DNA of 34,041 nt from Acidimicrobiaceae bacterium (GCA_027315005.1 DAHUZT010000034.1:1-34041); one strand, 5' to 3'. Counted from the stretch's first letter, positions 16,727 to 25,053 are shown. Notes: generated from the sequence alone by a model not told the origin. Numbers and translations are program-made.

Positions 16727-18130
16727 TCAAGCGTTGTGAGGAAGTTCAGAGAAGGGCGTCGTGCGGTCGTTGCTCTGCTCCTTCGGCAGCCCGAGCACCC
16801 GTTCACCGATGATGTTGCGCTGGACCTGATCGGTGCCACCGTAGATCGGTGGAGCTTGAGCGAACAGGGCGACCTCGGTGACGATGCCGACGAGCGGGTC
16901 ACCGAAAGTCTGGGTCAGTGTGGTCCTACCCTCGTCGTCATAGGCATGGAGCGTGCCAGAGGCGCCGCAGATCCGTAGACCGAGATCCCGATTGAGGCGC
17001 ACGATCTGGCTCATGGAGAGCTTGGCGATATTGGGCATGCCGGGGATGTCACCTCCCTGGTCCCTCACCGCTTTCAGCCGGAGCCGGTTGAACCGCCCGA
17101 GCTCACCGAGCGTGTAGCAGCGGACCAGGTCTTGGCGGATCGCGGCATCGGCACTCACCCCCTTCGACCGGGCCAGCTGGGCGAGCAGACCGAAGCCGTC
17201 GCGCATCGCTCCGAGCGCGCCCCCGACGCCCCCATGCTCCCGCCCCCCACCCTTGTTGACCCTGTCGTTCGTTCCACTGCCGCCCCTCGTACGCAGGTTG
17301 GGTTCGGCGAGCTTCTCGGAGTCGACCACGTCGCCGACCCGCCGGTCCGGGGTACCGAGGACGGTGCCTGGCTGGACAAGCCCTCCACCCGCGGCGTTAC
17401 CCCCTCCGGAACCGAGTCCGGCCCGCTCGTTCATGAGCGTGGTGTTGGCGACCGCCCATCCACGGTTCAGCCCGCCAATCAGCGCGTCGTTCCCGACCCT
17501 GGCCTCGGTCAGGAACACCTCGTTGAACAGCGCCCTACCGGTCATCTCCCGCAAGGGCCGCACCTCCACTCCCGTCTGGCGCATGTCCAGCGCGAAATAG
17601 GAGATTCCCTGGTGCTTGGGTAGGTCAGCGTCGGTCCGGGCCAGCAGCATGCCCATGTCGGCGTACTGGCCACCCGAGGTCCATACCTTCTGCCCGTTGA
17701 CAATCCAGTCCTCACCGTCCTTGGTGGCGCGGGTCTGGAGCCCGGCCAAGTCGGAACCGGCCTGCGGTTCACTGAAGAGCTGGCACCAGGCTCTCTTTCC
17801 GGTCACGATGTTCCACACGTGGAGCTCGATCTGCTCCGGAGTGCCGTGGGCGGCGATGGTCGGGGCGGCGAGGAGCAGGCCCAGGCCGGCTGGGGCACCG
17901 AGGGCTCCGTAGGCAGCGATCTCCTGAGCCACGGCGATGGCGTCGGATCGGGAGGCGCCCTTTCCGAAAGCATCTACCGGCAGCCCGGGGGCCGACCAGC
18001 CGGCGGCGCCAAGGCGCTCCCACCATGCAGAGACGCTGAGGTCGGGGTCCCAGTTCGCCGCCAACCAGGTTCGCACGTCACTGAGCAGCTCGTCAGTGGT
18101 CCGATCATGGGCGGTCGCGGTGTCAGTCAT
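16727..18130 (-). CDS. acyl-CoA dehydrogenase (FadE-like)
   Basis: A 467-residue FAD enzyme introducing the alpha,beta double bond into acyl-CoA. Typical blocks are WCQLFSEPQAGSDLAGLQTRA, WIVNGQKVWTSGGQYADMGMLLART and the C-terminal IYGGTDQVQRNIIGERVLGLP. The C-terminal motif has Gly where MCAD carries its catalytic Glu, as in many actinobacterial FadE proteins; the base may be supplied elsewhere, for example by the Glu in MNERAG. A long Gly-rich insertion (roughly 55 residues) follows MNERAGLGSGG and extends a normally variable loop. The ATG at 18130 has AGAGG 7 nt upstream; the ATG at 18136 is too close. A KstR-like operator lies 90 bp upstream. Confidence 0.93.
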   Translation of the reverse strand: MTDTATAHDRTTDELLSDVRTWLAANWDPDLSVSAWWERLGAAGWSAPGLPVDAFGKGASRSDAIAVAQEIAAYGALGAPAGLGLLLAAPTIAAHGTPEQIELHVWNIVTGKRAWCQLFSEPQAGSDLAGLQTRATKDGEDWIVNGQKVWTSGGQYADMGMLLARTDADLPKHQGISYFALDMRQTGVEVRPLREMTGRALFNEVFLTEARVGNDALIGGLNRGWAVANTTLMNERAGLGSGGGNAAGGGLVQPGTVLGTPDRRVGDVVDSEKLAEPNLRTRGGSGTNDRVNKGGGREHGGVGGALGAMRDGFGLLAQLARSKGVSADAAIRQDLVRCYTLGELGRFNRLRLKAVRDQGGDIPGMPNIAKLSMSQIVRLNRDLGLRICGASGTLHAYDDEGRTTLTQTFGDPLVGIVTEVALFAQAPPIYGGTDQVQRNIIGERVLGLPKEQSNDRTTPFSELPHNA

Positions 18131-18219
18131 TGCCATTCCTCTCAGCGCCAGATGGCGTGCATCTCCAGGTTCCGGATCCACGACGCGCCGGGGTCCGATG
18201 AGAGGAGACTCGCACAGCC

Positions 18220-18233
18220 TTCAACCGGTTGCA
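18220..18233 (-). promoter_or_regulatory. KstR-like operator
   Basis: TTCAACCGGTTGCA matches the published KstR consensus TnnAACnnGTTnnA at every fixed position. It lies between the enoyl-CoA hydratase stop codon and the acyl-CoA dehydrogenase start, 90 bp upstream of the latter. KstR is the TetR-type repressor of sterol degradation genes in mycobacteria and rhodococci. No kstR gene is in the window, so regulator identity is inferred. Confidence 0.55.
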
Positions 18234-18241
18234 CACCGGGG

Positions 18242-19021
18242 TCAGCTGCCCGTGTAGTTGGGACGCCGGTTCCCGGATCGGGCCTCCTTGAACTCGGCGA
18301 AGTCCGAGGACTGGTTGACGAAGGTCTGGTAGATCAATTCATCCTCCATCGAAGCTCTCACCCTGGGCTCACTCAGATGTGCGATCACCTTCCGCGCCAT
18401 CGTGACGGTGATCTTGGGCGCGGCAGCGATCGCTTCGGCCATCTCCAAAGCCGTATCGTCCAATGACCCGGGGGCCACGATGCGTGACACGATCCCGTGC
18501 CCACGGGCCTCCTCGGCGTCCATCGCCCGTCCGGTGAGCACGAGGTCGGCGACCACTCCGGGGCCACAGATCTCGTAGAGGCGACCGATCCCACCGGTGT
18601 CGGGGATGACCCCGAAGCCGAGCTCGGGCAAGCGGAACCTGGTCCCTTCAGCTGCAATGCGAATGTCGCACAGAAGCGCTCGCTGGAAGGAACCGCCGAT
18701 TGCCCAACCGGCGAAGGCAACGATGACCGGCGCCTCGAGGTCGAACAGCTGGAGGATCCCCTGGTGCCCGCGGTTCATCAGCTCGTGGTGGCTGAGGGAG
18801 CTGGTGTTGGTGCCGATCACCGATACGTCGCGGCCCGACGACCAGACCGGACCCTCGCCGCGCCAGACGACTGCGCGCACATCTGACCGACCCTTCAGTT
18901 CGGTCAGGATGTCAAAGAGCGCCAGGTCCATCTCGTCATCGAAGGCGTTCCGTCGTGTCGGGTTGTTGTTGGTGATCACGGCGACCGGGCCCGCTATTTC
19001 GAGGAGGACTCGTTCGGTCAC
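18242..19021 (-). CDS. enoyl-CoA hydratase/isomerase family protein
   Basis: A crotonase-fold protein of about 259 residues expected to hydrate or isomerise an enoyl-CoA. The opening VTERVLLEIAGPVAVITNNNP, the first oxyanion loop WSSGRDVSVIG, the second oxyanion segment FAGWAIGGSFQRALLCDIRIA and the active-site region PELGFGVIPDTGG are typical. Where many members have GAG the sequence reads GGS, so the exact chemistry is uncertain; the Glu of PELG is kept. The GTG at 19021 follows AAGGAAG at a short spacing and matches the family N-terminus; a GTG at 19054 would add 11 residues. The next gene downstream is the acyl-CoA dehydrogenase. Confidence 0.9.
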   Translation of the reverse strand: MTERVLLEIAGPVAVITNNNPTRRNAFDDEMDLALFDILTELKGRSDVRAVVWRGEGPVWSSGRDVSVIGTNTSSLSHHELMNRGHQGILQLFDLEAPVIVAFAGWAIGGSFQRALLCDIRIAAEGTRFRLPELGFGVIPDTGGIGRLYEICGPGVVADLVLTGRAMDAEEARGHGIVSRIVAPGSLDDTALEMAEAIAAAPKITVTMARKVIAHLSEPRVRASMEDELIYQTFVNQSSDFAEFKEARSGNRRPNYTGS

Positions 19022-19194
19022 AGCTTCCTTTCGATCGTTGGACGTGGTGGACACCGGTCAGGCCGATCACCGGCAATGCCGCGCTCGGGAATCGAAGAGC
19101 TGTTCTCCCGCAATGCCCTCGTGCGAGCCGCGGCCACGGTGACCACGTCCGATCGTTGTGGACCTCGGTTCCCGGGTCAAGTGGAAGGGGATGC

Positions 19195-20562
19195 TCAGGC
19201 GTCCGGGATCAGGACATGGGGGTTGAGGATTCCGTCGGGGTCGAGTGCTCGCTTGAGCGCCCTGAACGCCGTTTGCTCGGCGGCCGAACGCGAGAGGTGC
19301 AGCCAGCGCCGCTTTGCCGAGCCGATCCCGTGTTCGGCGCTGATGCTCCCGCCGAGGCGGGCCACCAGCTCGAAGACGGCTCCGTCGACCCGGTCGTCGT
19401 CAGTGCGGAGCCCGGTCACGTTCACGTGGATGTTGCCGTCCCCGACGTGGCCGAACAGCCAGGTCGATGCCGTTGGCTCGATCGTCGAGACGACATCTGG
19501 GACCGCATCGATGAAGCCGGCCAGAGACGTGGTGGGCAGGGTTACGTCGAGCTTGTGCGGGGGGCCGAGCGTGTTGATGGCGGCGGTGAGCTCCTCCCGA
19601 TACCGCCACAGTTCGGCACGACGAGGCGAATCGGTGGCGACGATGGTGTCGATCACGTGCTCTGCGGATCCGATCGCCTCGATGAGGATGTCGGTCGGAT
19701 CGACACGATCGGCCACTTCGATGAGCAAGTTGACCGGGGATGGCCGGAGAAAGGGGCGGCGCAACCCGAAGACCGAGCACACGAGATCGATCCCCGGCGT
19801 GAAGATGATCTCACACGCCTCGAGCTGGGGCAGGCTACGCCGGAGTACCGCAGCGGTACCAAGCGCGGCGTCCAGGTTCCTCAGGGCGATCAGCGCGGCT
19901 GCGCGCTCAGGTGCCGGGGGGACCAGCCTCAGACGGACCCGGGTCACCACGGCAAGGGTCCCTTCGCTGCCGCAGATCAGCCCGGACAGGTCGTAGCCTG
20001 TGTTGTCTTTCACCAGACCGGCCAGGTGGGAGATCACCGCACCTGTTCCGAGGACCGCCTCGACCCCGAGCAACTGAGCGCGGGTATCGCCGTACCGGAG
20101 CACGCGGATCCCGCCGGCATTCGTGGCGACGCTCCCGCCGGTCGTCGCCGACGCCCGGCTCGAGAAATCGACCCCGTAGGACCATCCGGATTCGGCGGCG
20201 ACCTCCTGGATGCCGGCCAATGTCACCCCGGCACCGGCCGTGACCTGCCCGCCAGCCCGGTCGACCGGTTCCGATCCACCCAGCCGGCCCATGTTGAGGA
20301 CGACCTCTCCGTGAAGGGGGACGCCCCCTCCCACCAGGCCGGTATTTCCTCCTTGGGGCACGATGGCAACCCCGCTCTCACGACAGACTTGGACCACCCC
20401 GGCGGCCTCCTCGGTCGAGGCCGGAAAGACCACCGCCGCAGTGTGCCCGCGGAACCGTCCAGTCCAGTCGGCCGTATAGGAGGCCACCAGCTCGGGGTCG
20501 ACGAGCACCTGGGCTCCCACGACTTCGCGAAGCCGAAAGGCGAGGGTCGGGTCGATGGGCAT
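19195..20562 (-). CDS. FAD-binding oxidoreductase, GlcD/D-2-hydroxyacid dehydrogenase type (copy 2)
   Basis: A 455-residue flavoenzyme of the VAO/PCMH superfamily. The FAD-binding domain shows IVPQGGNTGLVGGGVP and GGSVATNAGGIRVLRYGDTRAQLLG. The C-terminal cap holds GHVGDGNIHVNV and SAEHGIGSAKR, the metal-binding and substrate His motifs of D-lactate, D-2-hydroxyglutarate and glycolate dehydrogenases. It therefore probably oxidises a D-2-hydroxyacid to the 2-oxoacid. It differs clearly from the GlcD-type protein at 23128-24639, so the two are paralogues with perhaps different substrates. The gene lies 68 bp behind the alpha/beta hydrolase in the same direction. Confidence 0.92.
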   Translation of the reverse strand: MPIDPTLAFRLREVVGAQVLVDPELVASYTADWTGRFRGHTAAVVFPASTEEAAGVVQVCRESGVAIVPQGGNTGLVGGGVPLHGEVVLNMGRLGGSEPVDRAGGQVTAGAGVTLAGIQEVAAESGWSYGVDFSSRASATTGGSVATNAGGIRVLRYGDTRAQLLGVEAVLGTGAVISHLAGLVKDNTGYDLSGLICGSEGTLAVVTRVRLRLVPPAPERAAALIALRNLDAALGTAAVLRRSLPQLEACEIIFTPGIDLVCSVFGLRRPFLRPSPVNLLIEVADRVDPTDILIEAIGSAEHVIDTIVATDSPRRAELWRYREELTAAINTLGPPHKLDVTLPTTSLAGFIDAVPDVVSTIEPTASTWLFGHVGDGNIHVNVTGLRTDDDRVDGAVFELVARLGGSISAEHGIGSAKRRWLHLSRSAAEQTAFRALKRALDPDGILNPHVLIPDA

Positions 20563-20630
20563 GTCTCGTAGGCTGCCTCCGGGAAGGGGACCGTGCGGTG
20601 ACCCCTCGGTCTCGGCTGTGGACTGTGGTT

Positions 20631-21566
20631 CTAGGTTCGGCGGTGGGGTTCGGAGTGTTCCCAGTCGGCGAGCACGGCACGCAAGGCGGTGAGGAGGATG
20701 AGCGGTTCGTCGAGCATGGCGTGGTGCCCTGCCTCGGGCAACTCGATGACCGGTGTCACCCGTCCCAGAGCCTCGAACATCGAACGTCCGATGTCCTCGG
20801 TGACGAGGCCGTTCTCCGACCGTAGGAGCGCCAGCCGGCAGCGGACAGCGGACAGATAGGGTGTCGCGATTCCGCGGATGCTGCCTCCGAACTGGGTGAA
20901 GACCTCCCGGTCGAATTTCCAGCTCCAGCCGCCGGGGACGGCACGGACCGAGGTCCGGGCAACGTAGTCGACGACATAGTCGAGGTAGTGCTCCTGAGCG
21001 GGTACCGTGCGGAAGTGGCTCACGGCTTCGTCGAGGGTCGTATAGACCCGAGGGACACCGAATGCCTCGCGCAGGCGGTAGGCGCCGATCTCCGGGTCGG
21101 GTTCGGTCACCGGAGAGTCGCAGACGATGGCCCCGGCCACCAGGTCACCGTGACGTGCGGCCGTGGCGATGGTCACGAAACCACCCATTGAATGACCGAT
21201 GACCACCGGCGGCCCCTCGATGCCGCCTGCTTCTGCGGCGGTCACGACCTCGTCCGTCCATCGTTCGAGGGAGTACTCGGACCGGTGCCCGCTGTCGCCG
21301 TGGCCAGAAAGGTCGACGCAGACAACTCGGAAGTCGTCACTGAACCGTGCTGCCACCGATGTCCACCAACGGGCGTGAGCTCCGCCCCCGTGGACGAAGA
21401 CGAGACCACGGCGTCCCGGTGAGCCCGACGCCAGCGCATGGATCGCACACCCGCCCACTTCGAAGTCGACATCCTGCTCGGCAACGGACAGCGCGGAGAC
21501 GAACCACTCTGGGGCGCCGGTGAGTGGTTCGTAGTCCCAGTCGGGGCAAACGACGTTCGGGTTCAC
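20631..21566 (-). CDS. alpha/beta hydrolase
   Basis: A 311-residue alpha/beta hydrolase fold enzyme without a signal peptide. The oxyanion strand is VFVHGGGAHARWW, the nucleophile elbow is GHSMGG, and the catalytic His is in LPEAGHHAMLDEP; the acid is probably in the LLRSENGLVTEDI region. The about 35-residue N-terminal segment (CPDWDYEPLTGAPEWF) precedes the core. The GTG start at 21566 overlaps the TPP-enzyme stop codon by 4 bp (GTGA), so expression is coupled. It may hydrolyse an ester, lactone or thioester intermediate of this pathway; the sequence does not say which. Confidence 0.9.
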   Translation of the reverse strand: MNPNVVCPDWDYEPLTGAPEWFVSALSVAEQDVDFEVGGCAIHALASGSPGRRGLVFVHGGGAHARWWTSVAARFSDDFRVVCVDLSGHGDSGHRSEYSLERWTDEVVTAAEAGGIEGPPVVIGHSMGGFVTIATAARHGDLVAGAIVCDSPVTEPDPEIGAYRLREAFGVPRVYTTLDEAVSHFRTVPAQEHYLDYVVDYVARTSVRAVPGGWSWKFDREVFTQFGGSIRGIATPYLSAVRCRLALLRSENGLVTEDIGRSMFEALGRVTPVIELPEAGHHAMLDEPLILLTALRAVLADWEHSEPHRRT

Positions 21567-23131
21567 AACAGTGGAGGAACGATCGCCTCGACCACGGACG
21601 GTCCGGGGGTGGCGAAAGCGCGGGCGAGTTCTCGGGAGAACGTCTCTGCGGAATCGGCCCGAGCAGCGTGGATCCCCATGCCTCTCGCAAGCTGCACGAA
21701 ATCGAGTGGCGGCCCTCCGAGGTCGAGCATGGCTTTGGCCCGTGGTCCTGGTGGATCAGCACCAACCCGGTCCAGCTCCATCTTGAGCACGGCGTAGGAG
21801 CCGTTGTTGAGGAGAATCGTGGTGACGTCCAGTTCCTCCCTGGCCATGGTCCACCAGGCCTGGAGGGTGTAGAGGGAGCTACCATCCGATTCGAGGGCCA
21901 CGACCGGGCGATCGGGGCACGCCACAGCGGCGCCCACCGCCACCGGGAGCCCCTGACCGATTGCACCGCCGGTCAGGCAGAGCCAATCGTGGGGTGGGCT
22001 CCCTGCCGTGCCGCTGGGCGCGAACAGACCGGACGTGTTGCCCTCGTCTGAGACCACTGCCCCTTCGGGCAAAAGTGCACCGAGTGCCTGGCTCACTGCT
22101 TGGGCGTCCAACACTCCGGTCGGTAGGTCGGTCCGGATCGCTTGTTGGCGAGATCCCTTCCCCACGGCAACACCGAGCTCGGCGACCAGAGCAGCGACAA
22201 CCTCCTCCGCATCGTCGGACGGACCTGCTACCTGATGGACCTCGCAATCGCTCGGGACCAGATCGCTCGGCTTGCCTGGATAGGCGAAGAAGGACACCGG
22301 CGACCGGGCATCGAGTAGGACGAGGTGACGGACTCCCTCGAGCTGCATGGCGGTGAACTCGGCCAGGTAGGCGAGGCGCTCCACCGGGGGGCGGCCTGCC
22401 CCCCTTTCGAGCCGGGCGGGGAAGGTCTCGGCCAGCAGGCGTGCTCCGGTCGCGGCGGCGAGGTCGGAAGCCTGCTCGAGGGCAGTTCCTACCAGAGCCC
22501 TTCCTCCGACGAGCACGGCGGTCGGCTCCCCCGACCTCAGCGCCCGCGCCGCCGCGAGGACCCGCTCCGGGTCCGGCGGGGCGCCTCTGGTCGCGCGTTG
22601 ATCCGGTTGAGAGCAGCGACCCGGGGAAGCGCCTTCCGACCACGAGATGTCGGCCGGAAGAATGAGGGTGGCAACCCCTCCCGGAGGTCCGACGGAGGCG
22701 CTGATCGCGGCGCAGGCATCACCGCCGAGGTCGACGGTGGACGAGGCCGAACGGACGAATGACGACACGTTCCGGGCCACGGTCTCGATGTCGGACTGAA
22801 GCTGGGCGTCATAGCGGCGGTGACCGGTGGCATGGTCGCCCACGATGTTGACCACCGGGCTCCGGGCCCGCCGGGCGTTGTGCAGGTTGGCGAGCCCATT
22901 GCCCAGACCGGGGCCGAGATGGAGGAGGGTGGCCGCCGGCCGGCCGGCCATCCGTGCATAGCCGTCGGCTGCACCGGTCGCCACCCCTTCGAACAGGGCG
23001 AGCACGCTGTGCATGGATTGGACCTGGTCGAGGGCGGCGACGAAGTGCATCTCAGAGGTGCCCGGGTTCATGAAGCAGACATCGACTCGGTGGTCGACGA
23101 GGGTGCGCATGAGCGCATTGGCTCCGTTCAC
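21563..23131 (-). CDS. acetolactate synthase-like TPP enzyme (IlvX-like)
   Basis: A 522-residue thiamine-diphosphate enzyme of the acetohydroxyacid synthase/benzoylformate decarboxylase superfamily. It begins VNGANALMRTLVDHRVDVCFMNPGTSEMHFV; the ylide-activating Glu is in ALFEGVATGAADGYARM. The metal and TPP site appears as ESDGSSLYTLQAWWTMAREELDVTTILLNNGSY, where the usual GDG start is SDG. The overall pattern resembles actinobacterial IlvX rather than biosynthetic IlvB, and no IlvN or other branched-chain genes are nearby. Decarboxylation or ligation of a 2-oxoacid made by the adjacent flavoenzyme is a plausible role. The GTG at 23131 follows GGAAGGGAG and overlaps the upstream stop by 4 bp. 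Confidence 0.88.
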   Translation of the reverse strand: MNGANALMRTLVDHRVDVCFMNPGTSEMHFVAALDQVQSMHSVLALFEGVATGAADGYARMAGRPAATLLHLGPGLGNGLANLHNARRARSPVVNIVGDHATGHRRYDAQLQSDIETVARNVSSFVRSASSTVDLGGDACAAISASVGPPGGVATLILPADISWSEGASPGRCSQPDQRATRGAPPDPERVLAAARALRSGEPTAVLVGGRALVGTALEQASDLAAATGARLLAETFPARLERGAGRPPVERLAYLAEFTAMQLEGVRHLVLLDARSPVSFFAYPGKPSDLVPSDCEVHQVAGPSDDAEEVVAALVAELGVAVGKGSRQQAIRTDLPTGVLDAQAVSQALGALLPEGAVVSDEGNTSGLFAPSGTAGSPPHDWLCLTGGAIGQGLPVAVGAAVACPDRPVVALESDGSSLYTLQAWWTMAREELDVTTILLNNGSYAVLKMELDRVGADPPGPRAKAMLDLGGPPLDFVQLARGMGIHAARADSAETFSRELARAFATPGPSVVEAIVPPLL

Positions 23132-24639
23132 CTGCCAGCTCCCTTCCTGTGCTGTCGGTGGTCTGTCCTGGACTCGGCCGGTTCCAGGTCGAAGATGGTT
23201 CCAGGATTGAGGATGCCGACGGGGTCGAAGATGGACTTGATCCGACGATAGAGATCGAGCTTCACCGGGTCCTCGAACTCGGCAAGGTACGCCTTCTTCT
23301 CGGTGCCGATCCCGTGCTCGCCCGAGACGACGCCACCGAGAGCGACCCCGGCGGCCACGATGTCGTGGAGCAGCTCGCGGCGTGTCGGACCGTCCGACTG
23401 CCACACCGAAAGGTGCACGTTGCCGTCCGCAGCATGTCCGCACCCGACTGCGAGAGACGAGCTCTCCTCTGACAGTCGACCGACTGTGGCGAGGTACTCG
23501 GGAATCGAAGCCCGGGGCACCACGACGTCGACGATTTCATCGGCGCCGTTGGCCTTGGCGGCCCAGAACGCCCGTTCGCGGGCCTCGACGAGCTGGGCCC
23601 CTGCCCGGTCGGAGAGCACGAAGACGTCGAGCGCCCCGAGCTCGGAGAGCTGTGCGGCGAGGTCCTGGGCGTCCTGTTCGAGCCGCTCGACACGGTGCTG
23701 CTCGAGCACGACGACCAGATAAGCGAGGGTCCTGGCCTGGAGATCCTGGTCGATCCCGAGGTCGAACCCCGCGCTGGCTGTCACCCCGGCCATCGAGATC
23801 ACGTCGAGGTACTCGACCACAAGGGGACCGACCCCGCTCATCACGATGGGAGCGACCGCCTTCGCCACGTCGTCGAGTGTGGCGAACGGGGCGAGCAAGG
23901 TCGCCTGATGGGCGGGCCGGGGATGAAGGCGGAGGATCGCCTTCGTCACCAGGGCGAGTGTTCCTTCCGAGCCCACAATCAGCTGCGTCAGGTCGTAGCC
24001 GCTGGTCGACTTCACGAACCTGCCACCGGAGACGATCACCTCACCGGTGCCGAGCACCACCTCCAGCCCGAGAACGTGGTGCCGGGTCACGCCGTACTTG
24101 ACGGCTCGCATGCCGCCGGCATTGGTGGCCACGTTGCCGCCCAGACTGGCCGACTGTTCACCGGGGAACACCGGGTAGACCAGCTGATGAGGAGCGAGCT
24201 CGTCGTCGAGATCGGCGAGCGTCACACCGGGCTCCACCACGGCCACGTGGTTGGCGAGGTCGATCTCCAGGATTCGGTTCATCCGTTCGAACGACACCAC
24301 GATCCCACCGTCGACGGGGATGGACGCCCCTGACAGTCCGGTACCCGAACCCCGTGCGGTGATCGGAACCCCGAGCGACCCCGCCACCCGCACCACGCCT
24401 GCCACCTCTTCTGTCGAGACGGGTCTGACCGCGGCACCGGGCCGTACCGGAGCCGCTCCGAGAGATTCGTCATGGCACAGGTCGTCCGAGATTCGATCGC
24501 CGATGTCGACGTTGTCCGGGCCCACGATGGAGGTCAGCAGTTCGATCAGCTCGATGCCGGGCAGGCGTTCGGTGTTCGTGGTCACCGCATCACGGTGTTC
24601 GTGATCGTGTTGGGTAGTGGAAACGGCGTCCGGGGCCAT
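23128..24639 (-). CDS. FAD-linked oxidase, GlcD-type (copy 1)
   Basis: A 503-residue flavoprotein of the GlcD/D-lactate dehydrogenase family. FAD-binding blocks are ITARGSGTGLSGASIP and GGNVATNAGGMRAVKYGVTRHHVLG; the cap domain has GCGHAADGNVHLSV and SGEHGIGTEKK, keeping the metal-binding histidines. No glcE or glcF partner gene is present, so it probably works as a single-subunit dehydrogenase. The ATG at 24639 follows GAGAGGGGG at 8 nt spacing, better than the in-frame start at 24669. It is the first gene of a three-gene set joined by GTGA overlaps (flavoenzyme, TPP enzyme, hydrolase), a pairing that recalls mandelate dehydrogenase plus benzoylformate decarboxylase; the real substrate is unknown. 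Confidence 0.92.
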   Translation of the reverse strand: MAPDAVSTTQHDHEHRDAVTTNTERLPGIELIELLTSIVGPDNVDIGDRISDDLCHDESLGAAPVRPGAAVRPVSTEEVAGVVRVAGSLGVPITARGSGTGLSGASIPVDGGIVVSFERMNRILEIDLANHVAVVEPGVTLADLDDELAPHQLVYPVFPGEQSASLGGNVATNAGGMRAVKYGVTRHHVLGLEVVLGTGEVIVSGGRFVKSTSGYDLTQLIVGSEGTLALVTKAILRLHPRPAHQATLLAPFATLDDVAKAVAPIVMSGVGPLVVEYLDVISMAGVTASAGFDLGIDQDLQARTLAYLVVVLEQHRVERLEQDAQDLAAQLSELGALDVFVLSDRAGAQLVEARERAFWAAKANGADEIVDVVVPRASIPEYLATVGRLSEESSSLAVGCGHAADGNVHLSVWQSDGPTRRELLHDIVAAGVALGGVVSGEHGIGTEKKAYLAEFEDPVKLDLYRRIKSIFDPVGILNPGTIFDLEPAESRTDHRQHRKGAGR

Positions 24640-24816
24640 TGCGGTACCCCCTCTCGGTCTCAGAGCCACGCTACAGGACAGGCCATCAAGCCTCCGGGGG
24701 ACGGCTACCTCCGTCCGACCTAACCGACCCTCGGTCTTGGTGAGTGCCGGTCAGAGCCGGTCGTCGATCGTGCCGACCGGTACCATTGGAACGGACTGCG
24801 CCCGCCGGATCGATGG

Positions 24817-25010
24817 TCAGAGCAGCACGACCGAGCGAAGCACTTCGCCCCGCTCCATACGGTGGGGCGTCCCATCGACGCCTTCCAGGGTGATCGTCTC
24901 CGAGACGAACCGATCAAGATCGAGCCGTCCCCGCCGATGGAGGTCGACCAGCATGGGGAGGACGCGCGAAGAGCGACCGCCACCACCACCCCACGCACAG
25001 CGGCTCTCAT
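24817..25010 (-). pseudogene. zinc alcohol dehydrogenase remnant
   Basis: The frame ending at the TGA 24817-24819 reads SSRVLPMLVDLHRRGRLDLD, then RFVSETITLEGVDGTPHRME and RGEVLRSVVLL, which is the C-terminus of an MDR-type zinc alcohol dehydrogenase. Only about 55-65 residues exist before the frame closes at 25033-25035. At 25010 a strong GGAGGAAG Shine-Dalgarno sequence and an ATG encode MRAAV, the usual N-terminus of such dehydrogenases, but in another frame. The simplest reading is a gene that lost its middle, joining start and end out of frame. The Zn-binding and Rossmann parts are missing, so it is inactive. Confidence 0.7.
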
Positions 25011-25053
25011 CGCTTCCTCCTCGTGACGCCCATCAACTGTGTGGCATCCGTGC

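Noticed and set aside
15235-16812. A 525-codon plus-strand open frame
   Set aside because: Antisense to the SDR and ligase-remnant genes, whose motifs are clear; no domain in the translated product.
19156-20571. A 471-codon plus-strand open frame
   Set aside because: Antisense to the GlcD-type gene, which carries full FAD and metal-binding motifs.
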